From Candidatus Zhuqueibacterota bacterium (lineage in GTDB: Bacteria; Zhuqueibacterota; Zhuqueibacteria; Zhuqueibacterales; Zhuqueibacteraceae): a stretch of DNA of 48,530 bases. The notes beneath the pieces were generated by a model that worked only from the letters and a program-made list of their open reading frames with translations, had not been told where the DNA came from and did no database searches. The position numbers were made by a program, and so were the translations under genes. This document shows positions 8,720 to 17,135 of this stretch, one piece after another (within the stretch, counting starts at the first letter, position 1; each line of letters opens with the position of its first letter). The DNA is taken from positions 1 through 48,530 of the forward strand of contig JAKEEU010000037.1 of the NCBI GenBank assembly GCA_022616415.1. Reading direction: 5' to 3'.

Positions 8720-8799
8720 GTAGTCTTGCCCCTTTGTGAGGCATTGTCACGAGAAAAAATTGTTACTTCAAACAGCCGCCCACAAGGGGCGGGGACTAC
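8720..8799. repeat. Family H inverted-repeat element (GTAGTC...GACTAC)
   Basis: An 80-bp element bounded by GTAGTCTTGCCCCTTTGTG and CACAAGGGGCGGGGACTAC. A second, 123-bp member with the same ends lies at 27918-28040. It is non-coding and resembles a non-autonomous MITE or REP-type unit. Confidence 0.8.
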
Positions 8800-8824
8800 A
8801 ATTTTTTTGGGAACATCGCTTCAT

Positions 8825-9310
8825 TCAAGGAGAAGCAACCCTGGAATCATGAAAAGCCACGCGCTGCCAGCGGCCTTCGCGTTTTACCCAGACATTGGTG
8901 AAACGCAAATCCCACTTGAGTTCTTTGCCCTCCTGACGGCCCGTGGTTGTCGCTTGTCCGGTGACCACTGCGGTGTTGCCGTAAATTCGTATCCTGATGT
9001 CGTCGTAGCTGTAATGATCGATTTTGAACTTTCCGGCGCTGATGTCGGCATGACGCATTTTCGCGCGTTCGAGCCATTGCGCCTTGTTGAGAACTTCGCC
9101 GGTCAAATTAGTATGGACATAGTCATCGGCGATCAAATTCTTCAAAACGGCAGTATCGACTCGCGCAAATGCCTGGGCAAACTCGTCGAGCAACTTTCTG
9201 ATTTCCTGCTCGTGCTGTAAATTTTCATTTGGCGCGTGATCTGGCTTTTGCGTGAGACTGAGAGAAAACGGCGTGAGCGCGATAATGGCAAAAAAGATGG
9301 TTCTTCTCAT
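8825..9310 (-). CDS. Secreted DUF4440/SnoaL-like (NTF2-fold) protein
   Basis: A 161-aa exported protein with a signal peptide (FFAIIALTPFSLSL) and an NTF2-like cone domain. The first helix is IRKLLDEFAQAFARVD, followed by AVLKNLIADDYVHTN and the strand block IRIYGNTAVVTGQATT, with a C-terminal FTNVWVKREGRWQRVAFHDS that is diagnostic of DUF4440. Members bind small molecules or act as ketosteroid-isomerase-like enzymes; none has a dependable general function. A second family member is at 20254-20742 and a truncated one at 25341-25574. Confidence 0.85.
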   Translation of the reverse strand: MRRTIFFAIIALTPFSLSLTQKPDHAPNENLQHEQEIRKLLDEFAQAFARVDTAVLKNLIADDYVHTNLTGEVLNKAQWLERAKMRHADISAGKFKIDHYSYDDIRIRIYGNTAVVTGQATTTGRQEGKELKWDLRFTNVWVKREGRWQRVAFHDSRVASP

Positions 9311-9389
9311 AGTTCAAAACTGAGGTTCATCAGAATTCTTCATAACTCAATTCTATTTTCGATCATTCTACGCAGTTCAGCTTTAATTG

Positions 9390-10436
9390 CTAATGGCCGT
9401 TATTCATCCGCTGGCGAGTTTCATGAAATGCCGCAAGCGACCATTTGCTGCCGTCCCACTCCCACGTATCGCCAAAGACGCTTTCGCCATCATGGCCGCC
9501 AAAGAGCACAAGGCGCTGGCGTTTGGCATCATAAACCATTGCGGCATGATTGCGCGCTTCCGGCCCCGCGACGTCGATGCGCTGCCAAGTTGTTCCATCG
9601 AAAGTCCACGTGTCGCCGACACGTTCTTTGCCGTTCCATCCACCAAAGCGAATTACGCAGCGACGCAGAGTATCATAAGCCATCGCGCTGTTGAAGCGGC
9701 CCTCGGCGACAACAGGTTTCACTTCGCTCCAACTCTTGCCGTCCCACGTCCAGGTTTCGCCCGAAGGCCCATTACCGCCAAAAAGAATAACGCGCCGGCG
9801 AATGGGATCATAAGTCATCGCCGCGCCGTTGCGCGGTGATGGGCCGCTCGCGCTCACTTGTTCCCAAGTTTTACCATCCCATTCCCACGTATCGCCGAGA
9901 CGAATTTTGTTTCCAGAAACAACACGGTATCCTCCAAACAAAACGAGGCGGTGACGCGCGCTATCATAAACCATGTTCGCTTCCGCGCGCGCGGGAGGCC
10001 TTGCAGTTTCGATCATGCGCCAGCGTGCACCATCCCATTCCCATACGTCATCGAGAAAAGTGTCTTTGTCATTCTCCGTTCCAAAGAGAACACGATTCCC
10101 GCCAAAAAGAACGAGGCGACGCCGGTCGCGATCATAAGCCAAGCATGGAAATGTTCTCGGCGCCGGGCCGGTTGCAGAAATTTTGTGCCAGGTTTTGCCG
10201 CCCCATTCCCACAAGTCTCCCAATACGTTGCGATCATCGGCGCCGCCAAAGAGAATCACTTTAGCGCGATCACTATCATAAGCCATGGCGTGCGCGTTTC
10301 TGACCGTCAATGAATCACTCCTACTTGGTTGATTCCGTTCACATCGTGGCTCCTCCGCCGTGTAAAAGAATGCCAGACCGAGGAACATGGCGGAGATCAG
10401 CGCGTTCGTGGAAAAATTCCGAATTGGAAGTATCAT
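9390..10436 (-). CDS. Secreted Kelch-repeat beta-propeller protein
   Basis: A 348-aa paralogue of the 4920-5948 protein. A short N-terminal hydrophobic segment (LISAMFLGLAFFYTA) acts as signal or anchor. Six blades follow, each with an HAMAYDS..VILFGG type strand and a W-[ET]-[WF]-[DG]-G strand (six such motifs in order). There are no catalytic motifs, so a binding role is expected. It begins 6 nt after the stop of the LamG-like gene, which implies one transcript. The reading to the stop at 9390 is uninterrupted. Confidence 0.9.
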   Translation of the reverse strand: MILPIRNFSTNALISAMFLGLAFFYTAEEPRCERNQPSRSDSLTVRNAHAMAYDSDRAKVILFGGADDRNVLGDLWEWGGKTWHKISATGPAPRTFPCLAYDRDRRRLVLFGGNRVLFGTENDKDTFLDDVWEWDGARWRMIETARPPARAEANMVYDSARHRLVLFGGYRVVSGNKIRLGDTWEWDGKTWEQVSASGPSPRNGAAMTYDPIRRRVILFGGNGPSGETWTWDGKSWSEVKPVVAEGRFNSAMAYDTLRRCVIRFGGWNGKERVGDTWTFDGTTWQRIDVAGPEARNHAAMVYDAKRQRLVLFGGHDGESVFGDTWEWDGSKWSLAAFHETRQRMNNGH

Positions 10437-10442
10437 CCGGCC

Positions 10443-11582
10443 TCAATGTTGAATTTGAATGCCGTTCATATCCTCGATGGCAGCGACGACGCCCCAGCCG
10501 CCGAAATTTTCCGAGACCGCCAGCAGCAGCTCGTTTCGGCCTTGGCGCAGCGGCAGATACACCGCATCCCAAAGGCCGACGGTGCCCAAGAAGCGATAAT
10601 CGCGTGAGACAAAACCGTCGCTTCCCGCATACAAGAGGCGATCATTGATATAGACGCGCACGCGATCGCTGAAGCCGAATTTGATTTCTTTGATCTGCTC
10701 GCGCTCCGAGTTAATAATGAGGCGAGCAAAAGTTGTGTTGCTCTGTTCGCCGATGGCGACCAGGCGCGCGAGATTGGTAATGCCAGTGGCCTCGGATTCC
10801 AGTTTTTTCCAAGTCAAACCGGCTTTATCAGATTCACCCAGTTGAAATTTGCCTTGCAAATTTTTTTCAGAAAAACCGCTCGAAACCGACCACGACGCGA
10901 TCAAGCCTTTTGGTGCGGGTTTTTGAGGCTTGGCTTTTCCTTTGAGCGCTGGCGCGTCCAATGAAGTGAAAGAATAATTTGAATAATGCGCCGGAGCAAA
11001 ATCTCCCGCGCTCAAACCGACTTGGCCGGCAGCCAGCTCGCGTTTCAGCTCGGGAATAAACAGCGCGGGCGTTTCCATGTCCATGATGTAAACCTCCGCC
11101 TGCTTGCCGGCGACGACGATTTTGACGCGCATCCATTCGTTGAAACGATAACGTACCGGCGCCGCGAAGTCCTCACCATAATAAAGCTGCCATCCAGCCA
11201 AGCCGTTGAACACCGGCGTGTATTGATTCGCATCCGGATTGCCGGATTGGTGCGGACGGAAATAGAACTCCTCGTAATTCTTTTTGTCCAACACGCGCCA
11301 GACGGTTCCGACAAACGTGCGTTCTGTTGAAAAGGCGATGTCAAATTCGATGACGCCGTTGAGAAATTTCGAGTCTTTGACCAGCGCCAATCCGCCTTTG
11401 AGAAAAAGGCTTTGCCGGCCGAGATATTCTTCGACGCGGCTTTCTTTCGCGTCAATTTCCCAGCGGTTCGAATCAAAGGGAATGGTTTGCGATTGCGCCG
11501 GGAAGGCGACCCAGGAAAAATTGACAACAAGAAGAATGAGCAGAAAGACATGAGAAAACGCGGCGGGCGATTTGTTCATCAT
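10443..11582 (-). CDS. Secreted LamG-like (concanavalin A fold) protein
   Basis: A 379-aa exported protein. The signal peptide (HVFLLILLVVNFSWVAF) is followed by a jelly-roll domain with FLNGVIEFDIAFS, a TVWRVLDKKNYEEFYFRPH block and FNEWMRVKIVVAGKQAEVYI, resembling the DUF1080/LamG laminarin-binding fold. A second C-terminal beta-domain (about 220-379) ends in LPLRQGRNELLLAVSE, as in carbohydrate-active accessory domains. No glycosidase catalytic pair was identified. It is co-transcribed with the Kelch protein 6 nt downstream, so the two may work together at the cell surface. Confidence 0.75.
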   Translation of the reverse strand: MMNKSPAAFSHVFLLILLVVNFSWVAFPAQSQTIPFDSNRWEIDAKESRVEEYLGRQSLFLKGGLALVKDSKFLNGVIEFDIAFSTERTFVGTVWRVLDKKNYEEFYFRPHQSGNPDANQYTPVFNGLAGWQLYYGEDFAAPVRYRFNEWMRVKIVVAGKQAEVYIMDMETPALFIPELKRELAAGQVGLSAGDFAPAHYSNYSFTSLDAPALKGKAKPQKPAPKGLIASWSVSSGFSEKNLQGKFQLGESDKAGLTWKKLESEATGITNLARLVAIGEQSNTTFARLIINSEREQIKEIKFGFSDRVRVYINDRLLYAGSDGFVSRDYRFLGTVGLWDAVYLPLRQGRNELLLAVSENFGGWGVVAAIEDMNGIQIQH

Positions 11583-11643
11583 AAGTTTGAATCCTTGAGT
11601 TTTTCATGCCGGAGCAGTTTAACTATTGAATAGACGAATCTCG

Positions 11644-12543
11644 TCATTGAAACGTTCGAACCAAAGAGCGCAGCTTGCACCGGCGGAATTTAAGCGGACT
11701 CATTCGGTATCGCCGCGTAAAGGTCGCGATAAAATGGTCGAGACTGTTAAAGCCTGAATCGAAGCCGACTTCGGTCACTGCAAGGGAAGTGTTTAACAAC
11801 AACCGTACGGCATGACTCAACCGCACCTCAAGCAGATATTGATGGGGGCTGAAAGAGGTGTAATGCCGGAACAGGCGGCTGAAATGATAAGGGCTTAAAA
11901 AAGCGTGGCGCGCAATCTCAGCCAACCCCATCTCCTTTTGAAAATTGTCGTGAATGTATGCCTTGCCTCGTTCGATCACAGGAAGATAAAGCTCGAGCTC
12001 CCGTTTGCTGATTGGCATCGGCGCTTCGAGCTTTCTTTTGTTGGCGAGATGGCCAAACATCCTTTCCAGCAAATGAATGAGCAAATCCTCGAGCTGCAGC
12101 AGCTCGCCTGGCTTCTTCGCCAACACCCTCCGATAAATCAGCCCGTGCAGATATTCAATCTCCGGCGTGGAGGGAATGGTAACCATCGGAAATCTGAAAT
12201 CAAAATCCGCATTCCACGAATGCGCCGGCGCTTTCCAGCCCTCGCCAATGCTCCACCCAACCTCCTTGAGCAAGTCCGCTTCGATCTGAAGGCTCGTGCA
12301 GGCATTGGGCCGGTCGTTTAGAAATGTAGCTTCGACGCCGGCGTTTTCAAGATGAAGCACGCCGCTGTAACATTCATAAACGCGCGAGCCGACTCTGTAG
12401 CCGTAACAACCCTGGCGCGGGAAAGTGATGTAGAAGTCGCTGAGGCACGATTCGTTCGAGGTGTCATGAATTTGCTCCCGCCATTGGATATCGAGCACAT
12501 GAAATAACGATGACGAAAAAATCAATTTGAACGGAGAAGACAT
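11644..12543 (-). CDS. AraC-family transcriptional regulator
   Basis: A 299-aa DNA-binding regulator. The N-terminal ~170 residues form a ligand-binding/dimerisation domain without a clear cupin motif. The C-terminal ~100 residues form the double helix-turn-helix: YIHDNFQKEMGLAEIARHA, then LSPYHFSRLFRHYTSFSP, and the second HTH with VTEVGFDSGFNSLDHFIATF, ending YRMSPLKFRR. It may control the LamG/Kelch pair that begins 61 bp downstream on the same strand, or the divergent genes across the 400-bp gap. The target is not visible. Confidence 0.92.
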   Translation of the reverse strand: MSSPFKLIFSSSLFHVLDIQWREQIHDTSNESCLSDFYITFPRQGCYGYRVGSRVYECYSGVLHLENAGVEATFLNDRPNACTSLQIEADLLKEVGWSIGEGWKAPAHSWNADFDFRFPMVTIPSTPEIEYLHGLIYRRVLAKKPGELLQLEDLLIHLLERMFGHLANKRKLEAPMPISKRELELYLPVIERGKAYIHDNFQKEMGLAEIARHAFLSPYHFSRLFRHYTSFSPHQYLLEVRLSHAVRLLLNTSLAVTEVGFDSGFNSLDHFIATFTRRYRMSPLKFRRCKLRSLVRTFQ

Positions 12544-12740
12544 TGCTGCGCCTCGATTTTGTATGATTTCCTCTGAAGCGTTTTATGCTGAAGACTTCAA
12601 CTTCGAGTTTTTGGTTCAATCGCCAAGCCGGCAATTTTCCATCCTGCCTCGGGGTTCCACGCCGTTTTTCAAAACAGCAAGATTCCTAAAGTTTTTGTCG
12701 CCGCCACGCAGTACAGTGTTAAACGCCGCGTATTTTAATC

Positions 12741-12865
12741 TACAGCGTTTTTCATTTGAATAAAGAAGTCGTCATTCCGAGCGTAGCGAGGAATCTGCTG
12801 CTAAACAGATTCCTCGTCGCTGTGCTCCTCGGAATGACATACCTACTCAATCAAAAAACGCTGTA
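12741..12865. mobile_element. MITE-like element with 12-bp terminal inverted repeats
   Basis: Perfect 12-bp inverted ends (TACAGCGTTTTT at 12741-12752 and AAAAACGCTGTA at 12854-12865) enclose a second nested inverted repeat, GTCATTCCGAGC...GGAATGAC, with GAGGAATCTG and CAGATTCCTC at its core. If the outermost TA is a duplicated target, the ends become CAGCGTTTTT, the pattern of IS630/Tc1-type non-autonomous elements. It has no coding capacity. It sits in the 400-bp gene-free gap upstream of the 12945 pseudogene, and nothing else was recognised in that gap. Confidence 0.65.
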
Positions 12866-12944
12866 AGTCGTCGTGAGAGCCAACTCATGGATGTCATCTA
12901 TCGTCTTGGCGAAGCAAGTGTAGCTAATGTAAGGAGAAAAAATT

Positions 12945-13623
12945 ATGTGCAAAAAAGGGTTAAATTTCTTTTTGTTTTTAGGAATTTTCTATGGCTTTGG
13001 ACTGTCTCAAGGGACTGCCGAGGATAAGTCCGGACCAACGTATGCTTCTCCCAAAACGAAGGACGTCATCGAACGAATGCTTGAAGCGCACGGGGGTTTA
13101 GAGAGGTGGCGCAAAGCCAAAACAATCAAGTACACCAACGTCATGTTCCTTCCGATAATTGACATACAGGAAGGCGTGTCCGAATGGGACAGATGGGGTT
13201 GCTCAGACGAAACCTTTGAACTTACAAGCCGTCGCGGTTATCACGACCTAAGTGACATTTGCTGAAGGTGTTGGCAACACTCCCGAGGACTACCATTTGC
13301 TTTATATCGATCCGGAAAATTATCTGCTCAAAGCGACGGAGTATATTGTTACCTATGCCGCTCTTCTCGATATGTTGGGTTTGCCACCGGAAATGACCTT
13401 CTTCGGGCCCATGGTGCGCGTTTTTGATGATTATGTGACGGTCGACGGTCTGACCGTACCCTCGCGATACCGCACCCATGATCCGGAAGGAAAAACGATG
13501 TTCGGAGTTCACCTGCTGACACAGGTCGAATTCGGTGTGCCTTTCGATGAATCACGCATGAGGATGACCGCTGGCGCCGTGATTGATAACAGCAACGGCA
13601 AACAGAGAGCGGCCCCAAAATAG
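12945..13623 (+). pseudogene. Broken paralogue of the 15586-16464 secreted protein
   Basis: The 5' part (12945-13250) has a signal peptide and YASPKTKDVIERMLEAHGG, matching YASAKTKEVIDKMIIAHGG of the intact copy. It runs to RRGYHDL, then TGA at 13263-13265. From 13252 in another frame the match resumes (VTFAEGVGNTP, LYIDPENYLLKATEY, GLTVPSRYRTHDPEG) to the normal C-terminus. Against the intact copy about 66 residues are missing at the join (around 13248), and the deletion is out of frame. RBS AAGGAGA precedes the ATG, so a truncated 106-aa product could still be made. Confidence 0.85.
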
Positions 13624-13684
13624 CCCGAGCATCAGTTCTGAAAAATGAGCCATACTCATTTATTTAGTGATCCAAATTCCGACG

Positions 13685-15538
13685 ATGGCCGTGAAACGAT
13701 ATTATTTTCTTTCTCTCATCGCCGCCTTCATGTGCTTGATCTGGGCTTGCAAGAGCATGAAGCCACCCCAGCGTGTCATCGTGCTTTCGCTTCGAGGCCT
13801 CTCCGATCAGGATTTGGATGAGCGGTTGGCGCGAGGAGAAGCAAGCGCGTTTCAGACGATGGCGAACGAAGGCTATCGCGCCATTCATCTCAATCCGATT
13901 CCTTGCGCCGAGACCGCGCCGGCCATGGCCACGTTTGAAACCGGAGCTTATCCATCGAGCCACGGCATTGTTGGCAACCGTTTTAGGCGAAAAGGCGCGT
14001 CTTTCGATTCCGTTGATTTTGGCTACAACTCAAATTTTGCATGTGAAGCGGTTTGGGAAGCGGCGGAGAGGCAAGGCAAGAAAGTGATTCGTCTCGGCAG
14101 CTTGTTTTTGCACGGCGTGCGCCATTCGCACAATTCGGTCAAAACCCTGGCGCAAGCGAACGCGCTCGGCGCTAGCAAACATGTAATCTTGACGGCGCAT
14201 CAATCACGCTGGAATTTAAGCAATGGCCGTTACGAGCATGTCAAAGCCCTAATCGAGAATCCGGCAAGCCGCGATCGGCTCGAAATTGAAATCAGCGGCG
14301 ACGAAGACCGGAGCCGGCGCTTGCATGCTTTGGCCGTCGACACGCTTGTCGATGATACGGAAAGTTATCAAGCCCTTATTGTTGATGATGACACAAATCT
14401 TGGCAACGGTTTTCTGGCCGAGCTGACTGAGAATCAATGGGCGCAACTGGCGCTCGCAAAAGATAGTGTGGCGGCCATCGGGTCTTTCGCAAAATTGTTG
14501 GCTTTCGACTCTCATCTGAAAGACGTGGAACTCTACGTCAAGGGGCCGCAGCAAAATCGCGGCTATCCGCACGCTTTTATCGCAAATCTCGAAAACGTCA
14601 TCGGCTTGGCGCCAGGCGGCCCAGACTTCGACGGTTATCACAACGGCCAACTCGACGAAAAAACCATCATTGAACAAATCGAGCGGGAGTTGGATTATCT
14701 GACGGCCGCCGCCAATTTCTGTCTGGAAAATGAGGATTTCGATCTGTTGATGATCGATTATCCAGTGTTCGACCGTTTTGGCCACCCGTTTTATTTGAAA
14801 GACGCCAGGCAACAAAATTATGGTGACGAGGGAGGCCGCAAACGCACGCGCTTTGAGAATTACTTCAACGATGCCTTTGAACGTTGCGACGAGTTGTTGC
14901 GATTGCTTCTGGAGAAAACCGATCCGGCGACGGCCCTTATCGCAACTTCCGAATATGGATTTTTTGTGGCGCATTCACGCCTGGCGTTGAACAAGCTGCT
15001 TGCCGAGGCGGGCTTGCGGGTTGGCAGTGACCAAACAAGCCAAGTAATCGCGGTGACCAGCACGGTCTCGGCCAACATTTACGTCAATCTCGCAGGCCGT
15101 GAGCCAAATGGTGCCGTGCTGCAACAAGATTATAATGATGTGGTGGAAAAAATCATTTCGGCCTGCCATAACTATCGCAACGCCGCCACCGGCGAGCATG
15201 TTTTTGACGAAGTGCGACGCTTTTCAGAGTTGCCAAGCTTAAAGCTTGATCATGGTCACGCGGGAGACGTGTGGGTGCGGTTGAAACCAGGCTACACGTT
15301 TCGCGGTGATATCGATCCGACCAAGCCGCTCGTTGATCAGCCGCGTTTTCTCGGCGAACATGGTTATGCGCCTGCGGCAGCGCAGGCCAAGGGCATATTT
15401 TTCAGCTTCGGGCCACTGCCAAAATATCCGGCCTCGCAAGAAGTAGATGCCGTTGACGTTGCAGTGACGGTGAGCGCCTTGCTCGGCATCGTGCCGCCAA
15501 AAGGCACACATGGCCGCAACATTTTTGAACGCAACTAA
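13685..15538 (+). CDS. Type I phosphodiesterase/nucleotide-pyrophosphatase-fold lipoprotein with altered metal site
   Basis: A 617-aa alkaline-phosphatase-superfamily protein (from the ATG at 13685; a GTG 18 nt upstream is also possible). The N-terminus is a probable lipoprotein signal (CLIWAC). Fold landmarks are present: VIVLSL near residue 35, TFETGAYPSSHGIVGN, FDRFGHPF, and GEHGY near the C-terminus. The metal-site residues are unusual. The usual Asp-Gly after the first strand is Arg-Gly (SLRGLS), and the usual Ser-Asp-His-Gly is SEYG. The Asp/His/His set of the other site (DRFGH, EHGY) is kept. It may be inactive or have changed chemistry. Its TAA overlaps a downstream ATG (TAATG). Confidence 0.8.
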   Translation: MAVKRYYFLSLIAAFMCLIWACKSMKPPQRVIVLSLRGLSDQDLDERLARGEASAFQTMANEGYRAIHLNPIPCAETAPAMATFETGAYPSSHGIVGNRFRRKGASFDSVDFGYNSNFACEAVWEAAERQGKKVIRLGSLFLHGVRHSHNSVKTLAQANALGASKHVILTAHQSRWNLSNGRYEHVKALIENPASRDRLEIEISGDEDRSRRLHALAVDTLVDDTESYQALIVDDDTNLGNGFLAELTENQWAQLALAKDSVAAIGSFAKLLAFDSHLKDVELYVKGPQQNRGYPHAFIANLENVIGLAPGGPDFDGYHNGQLDEKTIIEQIERELDYLTAAANFCLENEDFDLLMIDYPVFDRFGHPFYLKDARQQNYGDEGGRKRTRFENYFNDAFERCDELLRLLLEKTDPATALIATSEYGFFVAHSRLALNKLLAEAGLRVGSDQTSQVIAVTSTVSANIYVNLAGREPNGAVLQQDYNDVVEKIISACHNYRNAATGEHVFDEVRRFSELPSLKLDHGHAGDVWVRLKPGYTFRGDIDPTKPLVDQPRFLGEHGYAPAAAQAKGIFFSFGPLPKYPASQEVDAVDVAVTVSALLGIVPPKGTHGRNIFERN

Positions 15539-15585
15539 TGCCGCTAGCAATCAAAAGATTAATTGAACAAAAATTTGGAGAGATC

Positions 15586-16464
15586 ATGATCCGCCTTTTA
15601 CGCTTCCCAAAACTGATTTCTGCGGTGCTGCTTTTGAGCAGTGTCATCGTCTTTGATTCCGTCACGCTCGCACAGCCGCAATACGCTTCCGCTAAAACCA
15701 AAGAAGTCATTGACAAGATGATCATCGCTCATGGGGGCATGCAAAAATGGCGCGAGGCCAAAACGCTCAGTTTCGATAACATATTTTTCAATCCCCTTGC
15801 CGGCCAAATGCAATGGCCTTCGCCTTGGTGGGTTTCGCATGAAGTCGTCGATTTGAAAAACCGACGGGCTTATCACGACTGGCCGCTCGATCAGGCTCAG
15901 CTCGCTTACGACGGCGAAAAGGTTTGGACAATCGGTTGGAAAATCGCAAACATGCCGAAGTTTGCAGCCATGTTCTTTTTCTATTTTGTGAGCTTGCCCT
16001 GGTTGACGCAGGATGCCAACGTGCGACTTGGAGAGCTTGACAAAGGAAAGTTGCCCGGTTTTGCCAAAGATTACTTCACCGTGGCGATGGGATTTACTGC
16101 CGCACCCACCATCGGCAAAACCGCAAACGATTCTTATAAACTCTATATCGACCCGGACACTTATCTGCTGCAAGCATACGAATACAGCTTGGGATTCGGC
16201 GCGCTGCTGGACGCAATGGGCCTTCCGGCGGATCAAGAGGTATTTGGCCCGCTCCTGCGCATTCACGACAGATTCATCACCGTTGGCGGTCTGACAGTGC
16301 CCGCAGAAATGCACACGATGGCGCCGGACGGCTCGCAAACTTACGGCCATCATATCGTGTTCAATTATTCATTCAATGAGGCGTTCGATGAAGCGCGGAT
16401 GAAGATGCCGGCGGCTGCGGTTATCGATCAATCCCGTCCTGAACGGCAACAGACAAGGAAATAG
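15586..16464 (+). CDS. Secreted protein of unknown function (intact paralogue)
   Basis: A 292-aa exported protein. An upstream ATG at 15538 overlaps the phosphodiesterase stop, but the ATG at 15586 is preferred: it follows GGAGAG and gives a clean signal peptide (LISAVLLLSSVIVFDSVTLAQ). The mature region opens with YASAKTKEVIDKMIIAHGG and W..AKTLSFDN, and has LYIDPDTYLLQAYEYSLGFG and GGLTVPAEMHT. This resembles outer-membrane-lipoprotein-sorting-like (LolA/LolB-type) secreted folds, but the match is weak. It is co-transcribed with the phosphodiesterase-fold protein, and a broken copy lies on that gene's other side. Confidence 0.75.
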   Translation: MIRLLRFPKLISAVLLLSSVIVFDSVTLAQPQYASAKTKEVIDKMIIAHGGMQKWREAKTLSFDNIFFNPLAGQMQWPSPWWVSHEVVDLKNRRAYHDWPLDQAQLAYDGEKVWTIGWKIANMPKFAAMFFFYFVSLPWLTQDANVRLGELDKGKLPGFAKDYFTVAMGFTAAPTIGKTANDSYKLYIDPDTYLLQAYEYSLGFGALLDAMGLPADQEVFGPLLRIHDRFITVGGLTVPAEMHTMAPDGSQTYGHHIVFNYSFNEAFDEARMKMPAAAVIDQSRPERQQTRK

Positions 16465-16501
16465 CGCTTTGGCCGTCGCGTCAAAATAACCGGCAGCAAG
16501 C

Positions 16502-16999
16502 TCAGGTTTTCTTCTTCACAAAAACACGCTTACCCTCGAAAGAGCCGCGCGGCCCGTCAAAATAATAATCAACCGTCAAAGTGTTGCCATCAGACGAGAG
16601 CTGCCATTTGCGCGCAATGTGCTGCGTCACCTCCTGGCCTTCGGGAGAATTCGAAATAACCTCGTCTTCAATGAGAATTCCTTTGTTGTTGGGAAGCCAC
16701 GAAGCCTTGCGCTTGCCTTTCGCGTTCGGTGGATTCGGCGGCGTGAAACCGGTTTCCTTGCCGTCCAAAGTATAACTTTCGTTGAGATCGACTTCGCCCC
16801 GCGCCGACTTTTGTTTGCCTTCGAGCTTGATCTGATCGCCGTTGTGGGTGATGGTCATGGTTTGCTCAAGACCAGGCGGATTGCTGAAACTCTTGTCTTT
16901 GTCCAGCGTCCACGAGCCGCTGAAATTCGGCTTGTCGGCCGCAAAGCTGAAAACGCCGAGCAGCATGGCTAAACCGAGAAGTGTGGTTCTAAATTTCAT
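16502..16999 (-). CDS. Small secreted beta-rich protein of unknown function
   Basis: A 165-aa exported protein with a signal peptide (TTLLGLAMLLGVFSFA), then FSGSWTLDKDKSF, a strand-rich core (TMTITHNGDQIKLEGK), and a C-terminus NTLTVDYYFDGPRGSFEGKR. The opening GSW-LD-KS motif and length resemble lipocalin-like secreted proteins frequent in Acidobacteriota and related phyla. No function is assigned. It converges with the preceding gene and is followed upstream by family E repeats. Confidence 0.7.
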   Translation of the reverse strand: MKFRTTLLGLAMLLGVFSFAADKPNFSGSWTLDKDKSFSNPPGLEQTMTITHNGDQIKLEGKQKSARGEVDLNESYTLDGKETGFTPPNPPNAKGKRKASWLPNNKGILIEDEVISNSPEGQEVTQHIARKWQLSSDGNTLTVDYYFDGPRGSFEGKRVFVKKKT

Positions 17000-17049
17000 T
17001 TATGCTCTCCTGTCGTCAATTATTCACAAACACAAAACACGAAGACAAT

Positions 17050-17134
17050 AGGCAAAACGATTGTGGGCAAAACTATTAAAAGCTTGATTTGAGATCCTAC
17101 GGACGCAGTCAATTGTTTTGCCCTAAATTTTGCC
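17050..17134. repeat. Family E inverted repeat (GGCAAAAC words)
   Basis: GGCAAAACGATTG (17051-17063) and GGGCAAAACTATT form the left arm. CAATTGTTTTGCC (17110-17122) and AATTTTGCC form the right arm. A half-copy lies at 30516-30547. Confidence 0.75.
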
Positions 17135-17135
17135 T

